From positions 1 to 58,919 of the forward strand of contig JAGNEJ010000021.1 of NCBI GenBank assembly GCA_018003315.1: DNA of 58,919 nt, given 5' to 3'. Shown one piece after another: positions 52,686-58,919 of the stretch. A program made the position numbers and the translations under genes. Positions within the stretch are counted from its first letter, which is position 1, and every line of letters begins with the position of its first letter. A model generated the notes under the pieces. That model did no database searches, had not been told where the DNA came from, and saw nothing but the letters and a program-made list of their open reading frames with translations. This stretch comes from Verrucomicrobiales bacterium (lineage in GTDB: Bacteria; Verrucomicrobiota; Verrucomicrobiia; Verrucomicrobiales; V1-33).

Positions 52686-55144
52686 GGCTCGTTGTCCGGA
52701 ATTTTGTCAGCCAGCATGGTGGCGCTGTCACCAGGACCGCCGCCGAGGTCGGAAACTCCGGTGACTGCCAGCACCGAGCGGGGAACGACAAACATTTCCG
52801 CAGCCGTCTGGGCCGGGCGCTGGTCAAACCACCGAGTCACCATGAACCAAACGAGCGGAAACAGCCCGCCGACAATGAAGACGGTGACGCCGACGCCGCG
52901 CAGCATCGTGTAGAACTGGAACGATTCCGCCTGGATGAAGTTCTGGGAGCGAGCGGCGGCATAGCCGTCCTCCATCGCCACCATCAGCTGATGCACTCCG
53001 GCCGGAAACAGATCCATGACCACCATCAGCAGGAGCCCAAGATTCATCGACCAGAATGCGGTCTTGAGGAGTCCGCCGTTCCAACGCTTGGGCACGATGT
53101 TCCAGCGTCCGCAGAAGAGCATGGCGGCAATGGCAAGGTTTCCATAGACTCCGAACAACGCCGCGTGAGCGTGGTTTACCGTCAGGTAGGTGCCGTGCTG
53201 GTAGTAATTGACGATCGGGAGATTGATCGTAAAGCCCAGCACGCCGGCCCCGAAGAAGTTCCAGAAGTTCACGCCCACAAGAAACAGAAAGGCAGTGTCC
53301 AGCCCGAAGGTCGCCTGCGGACCTCCAGTGCGGCGCATTTCTGCAAGCATGGTTCCCGGCATGTGGCGGAACCTCCATGCCGACACCGTCAGCAGCACCA
53401 GTGGCGCGACCTGGAGGCTGGAGAGCACGCCGCCGAGGGCGATGGTTTCGATGGATTTGGCATTCCAGTAGAAATTATGGGAGATGCCGATGAGTCCGGA
53501 ACCGAGGAAGAGCAGGGAGGCCAGATAGACCACGCGGGCCGCCACCCGGTGACTGATGAAGCCCATCAGATACATGAAGTAAGCCACGATGATGGTTGTG
53601 AATACTTCAAAGAATGCCTCCACCCACATGTGGATGGTGCACCAGCGCCAGAAGTCGGCGATGACGAAATTGGTTTCAGGCTTGGCGACAAACGATGCCG
53701 TGAACATGAAAATGATGCCGGCGATGGAATAGACCATCCAGTTTGGGAGCGACCAGGACTGCTTCTGCCGCAGTGCCGGCCACAGACCGCGCCACACGAT
53801 GACCAGCCAGGCGACGAAGGCGGCAAAGAGAATGTATTGATAGACGCGTCCGATCTGCATGAACTCCCAGCCTTGAAGGCCGAACCATGAAGTGGCGGCC
53901 TCGCCGAAGACACCCTTGACGCCGAGCGGCATGCCGATGGTGCCGCCGACGGCAACGACCACCAGCATCCAAAACAGGGCGTTGATCCACTTGAGCTGCC
54001 CTTTTGGTTCCGGGCGGCAAACCAGCGGAAGCACCCAGATGGTGGCGGCAAACCAGCACACGGAAATCCACAGCACGGAAATCTGGGAATGCCAGCCGCG
54101 GGTTACGGTCACGGGCAGGACTTTGTTGACATCCAGGCCGATCTTCGCAAACCACCCCAGGAAATCCGCCAGCGTCATCACTCCCGCCATTACCTGGATG
54201 AAGAAGAGCAGCGCGGCGACCGCAAAATATTTGTAAGTGGCCCGCTGCGTTTCAGTCGGTTTGAATGAGTCCACCACCGCGCTGGAGGCGAACGGAGCCT
54301 GCCGCGTGTTGTGCTTCTCCTCCATCTCCTCCTGGTCCATTTTGCCGTAGTAATAAAAGATCACTCCGATGGAGAGGATGACCACCAGCACCCCGATGAC
54401 GCTCCAGAGCACCAGACCTCCGTGAGGTGTGTTTCCGGCGATGGGTTCGTAGGGCCAGTTGTGGGTGTAGCTGTAGGTGTATCCGGGGCGCTCCGCGGCA
54501 CACAGCCAGCCGCCCCAGTAGCAAAAGGCCGCCAGTTGGCGCTTTTCCTCCTCCGAACCGATGTACTTGCCGGGTTTGAAGTGTTCCTTTTTGGCAAGCG
54601 CACCGCCTTCTCCGTAAACCTCCGAATAGTAGCGCACCAGATGGTGGAAGGCGTCAGCCTGCGCCGGCGTCATGACCACCGCTCCCGCCTTGCGGTATTC
54701 CTCGGACCCTCCCGGGTGATTGGCATAAAAATTCGGATCATGCCGGTTTTTCTTCAATTCAGCCTGCACCACGGACTGCACCACCGCCTTGCGTTCGGCA
54801 TCGTCGGCGACTTTTTCCTTCCAGTCCTTTTCCTTGAATTCCATCATCCGTTCCGCGGTCACTTTCAGGGCTTCCCCGCTGAAATCCGGGCCGCGCATTC
54901 CGCCGTCACCCAGGAAGCTTCCGTATTCCATCAGCCCGTAGCGAAAGAACACCTTCTGCCCCGCAACGATGTCTTCCGCCCGGAAGACGACCTCATTCTT
55001 TTCATCGACAAAATCGCAGACAGGCGGCGCGTATTGATAGGTCTTGTAACCGATATACCCCACCACCGCCACACTGACGGCAAAAATGAGGACGAAAATC
55101 TTCCACCAGTGCTTGCGTTGATCGATCAATTTTAATGCTTTCAT
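52682..55144 (-). CDS. qNor-family protein with nitric oxide dismutase (Nod)-like active site
   Basis: This is an 820-residue membrane protein of the NorZ family. Residues 1-240 form the periplasmic domain after one helix (MVFRAEDIVAGQKVFFRYG-like, PGGSEEYRKAG), followed by 12 or more helices. Conserved residues are W351-H352, H505-M-W-V-E509, H556, and H658-A-H660 (NHAHAALFG, heme b/b3). In place of the Geobacillus qNor quinol residues H328/E332/F336 it has L325/L329/A333. In place of FeB ligand H560 and of E581 it has N557 and Q578. This pattern matches putative NO dismutase (2 NO to N2 + O2). The family is certain; the Nod reaction is inferred. Confidence 0.9.
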   Translation of the reverse strand: MKALKLIDQRKHWWKIFVLIFAVSVAVVGYIGYKTYQYAPPVCDFVDEKNEVVFRAEDIVAGQKVFFRYGLMEYGSFLGDGGMRGPDFSGEALKVTAERMMEFKEKDWKEKVADDAERKAVVQSVVQAELKKNRHDPNFYANHPGGSEEYRKAGAVVMTPAQADAFHHLVRYYSEVYGEGGALAKKEHFKPGKYIGSEEEKRQLAAFCYWGGWLCAAERPGYTYSYTHNWPYEPIAGNTPHGGLVLWSVIGVLVVILSIGVIFYYYGKMDQEEMEEKHNTRQAPFASSAVVDSFKPTETQRATYKYFAVAALLFFIQVMAGVMTLADFLGWFAKIGLDVNKVLPVTVTRGWHSQISVLWISVCWFAATIWVLPLVCRPEPKGQLKWINALFWMLVVVAVGGTIGMPLGVKGVFGEAATSWFGLQGWEFMQIGRVYQYILFAAFVAWLVIVWRGLWPALRQKQSWSLPNWMVYSIAGIIFMFTASFVAKPETNFVIADFWRWCTIHMWVEAFFEVFTTIIVAYFMYLMGFISHRVAARVVYLASLLFLGSGLIGISHNFYWNAKSIETIALGGVLSSLQVAPLVLLTVSAWRFRHMPGTMLAEMRRTGGPQATFGLDTAFLFLVGVNFWNFFGAGVLGFTINLPIVNYYQHGTYLTVNHAHAALFGVYGNLAIAAMLFCGRWNIVPKRWNGGLLKTAFWSMNLGLLLMVVMDLFPAGVHQLMVAMEDGYAAARSQNFIQAESFQFYTMLRGVGVTVFIVGGLFPLVWFMVTRWFDQRPAQTAAEMFVVPRSVLAVTGVSDLGGGPGDSATMLADKIPDNEP

Positions 55145-55492
55145 GAAACGGCGACATTGGTTGTTGGCAATTCAGCCGACTGACAATTTTGGTTGGGAAC
55201 AGGCGGCGAGAAACATGAGGGCGCTTTTGACGCGGAAAAAATGCCCGCCCGTTGCGTCGATTTCCAAGAATTGAATGCGTATCGACACGCCAAAACCCCA
55301 TGGGAATCCAATTCTATTGACTCAGGTCAAGGGCTGAAGCCGCAAGGGAACGTGCCGACGCGGCCAAGGCGGGCCAAGTCCTGTGTTAGGATGCTTCTGC
55401 GAACGGCCTGCCGGATCGATTTTCCCGTGGTCAATCCGCTGCGACAGCATTCGCAGGGGCGCAAAATACCCACGGTGACGGGCATGGGAGAC
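55145..55492. other. Upstream region of the Nod-like gene with no gene
   Basis: These 348 bases lie between the start of the NO reductase-family gene (minus) and the end of an isomerase gene (minus). They hold an FNR/DNR-type site at 55317-55330 and TAGAAT at 55311-55316, a fair -10 for minus-strand transcription. The leader of about 140-170 bases is unusually long. I see no small gene. Confidence 0.6.
55317..55330 (-). promoter_or_regulatory. FNR/DNR-type operator, TTGACTCAGGTCAA (plus-strand reading)
   Basis: This palindrome is TTGAC-N4-GTCAA with the same central TCAG as the perfect box at 46023-46036. Its centre is about 180 bases upstream of the Nod-like start at 55144. It fits control by a TTGA-reading Crp/Fnr regulator such as the one at 46091-46843. 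Confidence 0.75.
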
Positions 55493-56371
55493 TCACCCCA
55501 CGCGGCAGTGCTTGAGGTGCCGGAGCGCAAAGGTCTGTCCGGCCATTTCCAGATCTCCACGATACACGGGATCATGCCCGCCTTCGATGTCCACCGCACC
55601 CCGGAAGCCCGCGGCCGTGAGTTCGCTGAAAATGTGCGCCCAGTTGGAATCGCCCAGTCCGGGAAACCGGTGAAAGGCAAACCGTTCGCCTCCGAACACA
55701 CCGCTGCGGCGGAGGATGTCGTGGCGCACCTGGGCATCCTTCCCGTGCAGATGGAAAATGCGCGGTCCCCATGCCTGAATCTGCGGCAGGGGATCCATGA
55801 GCTGGCAGAGCTGGTGTGCCGGCTCCCATTCCAGTCCCAGTGCGGGCGAGGCAACCGCATCGAAGAGCAGCTGCCATGCCGCCGGGTTGTGCGCCAGGTT
55901 TCGGTCCCCGTGCTGCCAGGAGCCGCCCTGCAGGCAGTTTTCAAACGCCAGGCGCACGCCGCAATCTTCCGCCCGTCGGGCCATGTCAGAAAAAACATCA
56001 CGAAACCGGGGAAGCGAATCCGGAATCGGAGTGCCCGGCACCCTGCCGGTGAAGCAGCAAACCAGGTCGGTTCCGAAGGCTGGTGCCAGATGGATCATTT
56101 GCTGCAAGGCCTCCCGTACTTCCTCGCCGTGGCTGGATTCCGCCAGGGTGTTTCCGTAGATGCCCAGGCAGGAAATGACGGCCCGGGCGGGATCGAGCGC
56201 CTCCTTGACCTCACTGGCCAGCCGTTTCAAATCGGTTCCTGCCAGGCTGTTTTTGAAGGCGATCTCGAAACTTTCGAATCCGAGCGCCTGGAGTTCGGCA
56301 ATGCGGCGGGGCGCGGCATGGCCGAGGTTTGCCAGGACGGTTCCGATGCGGATGAGCGGTGCTTCCTTCAC
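55493..56371 (-). CDS. Sugar phosphate isomerase/epimerase (TIM barrel)
   Basis: This is a 292-residue AP-endonuclease-2-type TIM barrel. It has IRIGTVLANLGH, VRLAFENCLQGG, LGLEWEPAHQL, IFHLHGKDAQV and VDIEGGHDPVY, with the Glu, Asp/Glu and His metal residues. Translation probably starts at GTG 56371, because GTG overlaps the stop of the thioesterase gene (GTGA) and no ATG lies near. The coupling suggests joint expression. The substrate is unknown. Confidence 0.85.
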   Translation of the reverse strand: MKEAPLIRIGTVLANLGHAAPRRIAELQALGFESFEIAFKNSLAGTDLKRLASEVKEALDPARAVISCLGIYGNTLAESSHGEEVREALQQMIHLAPAFGTDLVCCFTGRVPGTPIPDSLPRFRDVFSDMARRAEDCGVRLAFENCLQGGSWQHGDRNLAHNPAAWQLLFDAVASPALGLEWEPAHQLCQLMDPLPQIQAWGPRIFHLHGKDAQVRHDILRRSGVFGGERFAFHRFPGLGDSNWAHIFSELTAAGFRGAVDIEGGHDPVYRGDLEMAGQTFALRHLKHCRVG

Positions 56372-56775
56372 GGCTGCGAGACGGGAACCGGCGCTTTGCG
56401 TCCGTTGGCATCCACATGCACCATCACGGCACTGGTGCGGAAGACCTCGGCGAGGGATCGCGCATTCCGACACCACACGCGAACCGCACAGGAGGTGTTC
56501 CCCAGCGACTGCACCTGGGCGAAAATCTTGATGATGTCGCCGTTGCGCACCGGAGAGATGAAATCGAACGCATCGAAGCGCCGCGTCACGAAGGATGCCA
56601 GGGGAAATGTCAGGGAGGCGGCATTGAACGCCATGTCGTCCGCCCACTGCATCATGTAGCCGCCGAAGAGTCCGCCAAACTGGTTGAGAAACTCCGGCCG
56701 GATGAGCAGGGTTTTTTCATGCACGGGAGGGTCGGCTGGCGGCGGCATTTCCGGAAATCGCGGAGATTCGTCCAA
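56368..56775 (-). CDS. Hotdog-fold acyl-CoA thioesterase
   Basis: This is a 135-residue protein of the YciA/BFIT acyl-CoA thioesterase type. It has FLNQFGGLFGGYMMQWADDMAF and VTRRFDAFDFISPVRNGDIIKIFAQV, with the active-site Asp/Glu region (WADDMAF). It hydrolyses acyl-CoA esters in the cytosol. It overlaps the following isomerase gene. Confidence 0.9.
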   Translation of the reverse strand: MDESPRFPEMPPPADPPVHEKTLLIRPEFLNQFGGLFGGYMMQWADDMAFNAASLTFPLASFVTRRFDAFDFISPVRNGDIIKIFAQVQSLGNTSCAVRVWCRNARSLAEVFRTSAVMVHVDANGRKAPVPVSQP

Positions 56776-56824
56776 AAATCAAGCCGCGTGACGCGCGCCG
56801 CTCCGGTGATCGCCTCCGCATGGC

Positions 56825-58153
56825 TCAACCGTTCGGATCGTTCGGGAACTGACGAACGATCTCTGCGCAGCGTCTGGCGGCTCCGCGGTGGGGTTCGAGC
56901 GCGGCGCGGCCCCGCAGTGCCGCGGCGCGGGATTGGTCAGGATCGCGCAGCATGCCCCGCAGCGCCTCGGCAAGCCCCGCGGCATCCGCCAGCCAGGTGA
57001 TGGCGCCGGCGTCGTCCAGCAGATGCATCACTGCGGAAAAATTTTCCATGTGCGGTCCGGCAATCACCGGAGTGCCGGCGGCAATGGCCTCGACGGGATT
57101 CTGTCCGCCGGTGGAGAGGATGCTTTTCCCGATGACCACCACGTCGGGAATCTGCTGCCAGTCGCGCAGTTCCCCCGTGGTATTGACCAGCAGCACATCA
57201 GCCCCGGGCTGGAGCGGGGACACGGTGCGCAACTGGACGCCCAGTCCCAGGTTTTCCAGTTGCAGCTTCACCTCCGGGCTGCGCTCGAAATGCCGCGGCA
57301 CCAGCACCGCCTTGAGTTGGGGAAACTCGCTCCGCAGCTCCAGCAGCGTTTTGCCCAGCAGTTCCTCCTCGCCAGGAAACGTGCTGGCACCGAGAAACAT
57401 GGGAGGCGGCGGCGTCCCCCAAAGCGCTTCCAGCATGGCACGGAATTCCACGGCGCGCTCCGTTTTGGTGGCCGGTTCGTCGTATTTCACACTGCCTGTC
57501 AGGATGACCGCACCTGGGCGCACGCCGATGCCCTGCCACCGTGCCGCATCTTCGGGGAACTGCACCAGCACCCGGTCAAGCAGGGAAAAAATGGTGCTCG
57601 CGGCCCAGCGGAAGCGCCGGTAGCGCCGCTCCGAACGCGGGGAGAGCCGGGCATTGGCCAACAGCAGGGGAATGCCGCGGCGCTTTGCCAGCGCAGTCAG
57701 GTTCGGCCAAACCTCCGCCTCGACCAGAATGATTTTTTCCGGCTGCAGCCGCCGCAGCACCCGGGATGCCACCGGGAGGAAATCGACCGGACTATAGATG
57801 ACCGTGACCTGCGGCGGCGCATCCCTGACCGCCACGGCGTGGCCGGTGGAAGTCGTGGTGGAAAGCACGATCCGGCGCTCCGGCTCGCGGCGCAGAATTT
57901 CGCGGATCAGTTTCCGCGCCACATTGACCTCTCCCACGCTCACCGCATGCAGCCAGAAGGGCCGCGGGCCGCCCGTGACAGGCAGCTGCCGCCCCAAAAA
58001 TCCCAGTCGCTGCCAGAAATTCCGTCCGTAGCCGCCGCGCCGCCGCATTTTCAGGATGGATCCCGGAAGCAGCACCAGCAGGACGAACGGCAGCAGCAGG
58101 TTATAAACCAGCAGCACCAGGCGGCGGCGCCATTTCAGAGGATCGTGCATCAT
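56825..58153 (-). CDS. waaA: 3-deoxy-D-manno-octulosonic acid transferase
   Basis: This is a 442-residue inner-membrane-bound GT-B enzyme that adds Kdo to lipid A, so the cell makes LPS. The N-terminal helix is LVLLVYNLLLPFVLLVLLPG. FWLHAVSVGEVNVARKLI, EAEVWPNL (catalytic Glu), NARLSPRSERRYRRF and QNPVEAIAAGTPVIAGPHMENF are signature blocks. The start at 58153 overlaps rsmD by about 50 bases; a start at 58150 is equally possible. Confidence 0.93.
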   Translation of the reverse strand: MMHDPLKWRRRLVLLVYNLLLPFVLLVLLPGSILKMRRRGGYGRNFWQRLGFLGRQLPVTGGPRPFWLHAVSVGEVNVARKLIREILRREPERRIVLSTTTSTGHAVAVRDAPPQVTVIYSPVDFLPVASRVLRRLQPEKIILVEAEVWPNLTALAKRRGIPLLLANARLSPRSERRYRRFRWAASTIFSLLDRVLVQFPEDAARWQGIGVRPGAVILTGSVKYDEPATKTERAVEFRAMLEALWGTPPPPMFLGASTFPGEEELLGKTLLELRSEFPQLKAVLVPRHFERSPEVKLQLENLGLGVQLRTVSPLQPGADVLLVNTTGELRDWQQIPDVVVIGKSILSTGGQNPVEAIAAGTPVIAGPHMENFSAVMHLLDDAGAITWLADAAGLAEALRGMLRDPDQSRAAALRGRAALEPHRGAARRCAEIVRQFPNDPNG

Positions 58154-58706
58154 GATGAAGGGAGAAAAATCGAATGGCCGCATCGCCGTAGCGGCGCACC
58201 TCGCGCTCTTCCCACGGCCCTGCAGCCGGTGCAGGATGGACGCTCCTGGTGAACGATTCCAGCACGAAAAGGCCCTCCGGCATCAGCCATCGAGGCATCT
58301 CCGCAGACTCCAGCAGCACCGCGTCCCAGTCGCGATCACGCGCAGACTTGTGATAGGGAGGGTCTGCAAAAACCAAATGGCACGGGACCGCCGGACGGCG
58401 CAGAAAGGCCTCCACATTCGCGCAGACCACGCTGCCATTGGCCAGGCGCGCCTTGGTCAGATTCTGACGAATGACATCGCAGGCCGCACGTTCGGTTTCG
58501 ACAAAAGTCACTGCTGCCGCGCCGCGGCTCAGGCATTCCAAGCCGTAGGCTCCGGAACCGGAAAACAAATCGAGCACCACCGCGCCCTGCACCCGCTCCC
58601 CCAGCATCGAAAACACGGCTTCCCGCACCCGTTCGGCGGTCGGACGCAGGACGGTTTTGGGAACGGCAATGGGCACGCCGCCGCTCTGGCCGGAAATGAT
58701 GCGCAT
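58101..58706 (-). CDS. rsmD: 16S rRNA (guanine966-N2)-methyltransferase
   Basis: This is a 201-residue Rossmann methyltransferase that modifies G966 of 16S rRNA. MRIISGQSGG at the start, VREAVFSMLG, LDLFSGSGAYGLECLSRGA (SAM motif) and the catalytic FADPPYHKS fit RsmD. The start at 58706 was chosen for the family-typical N-terminus. It overlaps waaA at its 3' end, so it is co-transcribed. The IS630-like element ends less than 100 bases upstream of this start. Confidence 0.92.
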   Translation of the reverse strand: MRIISGQSGGVPIAVPKTVLRPTAERVREAVFSMLGERVQGAVVLDLFSGSGAYGLECLSRGAAAVTFVETERAACDVIRQNLTKARLANGSVVCANVEAFLRRPAVPCHLVFADPPYHKSARDRDWDAVLLESAEMPRWLMPEGLFVLESFTRSVHPAPAAGPWEEREVRRYGDAAIRFFSLHHDARSSEMAPPPGAAGL

Positions 58707-58796
58707 GACTTCAGGATGGAGGCAGACGGCGCACCGCGCCAGCACCAATGCAGCGGCAGGAGCAGGCAATTTCCCAAGGCTCGGTCCTGCCACCTA

Positions 58797-58919
58797 GTGC
58801 TTAATTGCATAAATTAATTATTGTATTTCTCAGTTGAGCTCCGCGGACTTCTCGCTTGCGCCATATGAATGGGCGGGGATTCTCATTGGTCCGCGCAATG
58901 AATGCCTCGATGGCCGCAC
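58797..58919 (-). mobile_element. IS630-family element, transposase 3' end (truncated by window edge)
   Basis: On the minus strand the last 117 bases encode AAIEAFIARTNENPRPFIW followed by RKREVRGAQLRNTIINLCN and a TAA stop (58803-58801), which matches the C-terminus of IS630-type transposases. The element end is likely next to TA at 58795-58796, the usual IS630 target dinucleotide. The strip after the stop is AT-rich, unlike the flanking GC-rich DNA. The rest of the IS lies beyond the window. Confidence 0.72.
58801..58919 (-). CDS. IS630-like transposase, C-terminal fragment
   Basis: Only the last 38 or so codons are visible. They carry the C-terminal PFIWRKREV region. The catalytic DDE residues would lie beyond the window, so activity cannot be judged. 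Confidence 0.7.
   Translation of the reverse strand, partial: AAIEAFIARTNENPRPFIWRKREVRGAQLRNTIINLCN

Noticed and set aside
1-58919. CRISPR arrays, rRNA genes or prophage modules
   Set aside because: No regularly spaced direct repeats, rRNA sequence or phage structural genes were seen.

Overview
The window reads as chromosomal DNA of a GC-rich Gram-negative bacterium of the Planctomycetes-Verrucomicrobia-Chlamydiae group, most likely Verrucomicrobia. The evidence is gene content. There are two PEP-CTERM surface proteins, a cytochrome c/DUF1592 + DUF1552 pair, a DUF1501 + DUF1800 pair, two secreted sulfatases, a TIGR02597-like secreted protein, a DUF3276 (Pur-alpha-like) protein, a DUF5069 protein and a Hanks-type kinase with a planctomycete/verrucomicrobial N-terminal region. 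waaA (Kdo transferase) indicates an LPS outer membrane. Both ends lie in mobile DNA: the 5' end of a group II intron at 1-119 and the 3' end of an IS630-like transposase at 58801-58919. The window is therefore probably a contig that broke at repeats.

Layout. 1-9 kb: group II intron, PEP-CTERM protein, secreted protein, DUF3276, glycosyltransferase, NirJ/AhbC-like radical SAM enzyme, SnoaL-like protein, and a LamG/PA14-like PEP-CTERM protein. 9-17 kb: cation/dicarboxylate symporter, alpha/beta hydrolase, two sulfatases, pyrC-pyrF, a secreted protein and tRNA-Gln. 17-29.5 kb: rlmH, the DUF1552/DUF1592 pair, a HExxH protein, a GNAT-like protein, phosphofructokinase, an SLC13 permease, an M42 peptidase and an MGDG-synthase-like glycosyltransferase. 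29.5-38 kb: peptidoglycan amidase, L,D-transpeptidase, Gfo/Idh/MocA oxidoreductase, YebC-like regulator, TIM-barrel isomerase, a thioredoxin-like gene interrupted by one in-frame TGA, mannose-6-phosphate isomerase, DUF5069 and aquaporin. 38-45.5 kb: a 2,114-residue RHS protein and a Nif3-like protein. 45.5-55.5 kb: an inverted nif3 fragment, a Crp/Fnr-sigma-like-kinase operon, the DUF1501/DUF1800 pair, and a NO reductase-family gene with a ferredoxin. 55.5-58.9 kb: isomerase, thioesterase, waaA, rsmD and IS630.

The most interesting part is 46-55.3 kb. The qNor-family protein at 52682-55144 has lost all three residues of the quinol site (L325, L329, A333). It also carries Asn557 in place of an FeB-ligand His and Gln578 in place of a conserved active-site Glu. 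This is the pattern described for putative nitric oxide dismutase (Nod), the enzyme proposed to make O2 and N2 from NO. It overlaps a 2x[4Fe-4S] ferredoxin gene. A perfect FNR/DNR-type palindrome (TTGATTCAGATCAA) lies upstream of the Crp/Fnr operon. A sister site with the same central TCAG (TTGACTCAGGTCAA) lies upstream of the Nod-like gene. I infer one NO- or O2-responsive regulon containing a Hanks kinase.

The second highlight is the gene at 34940-35869. Its only in-frame stop is a TGA at codon 64, exactly at the first position of a thioredoxin CxxC-type motif (U-G-Y-C), which makes it a candidate selenoprotein.
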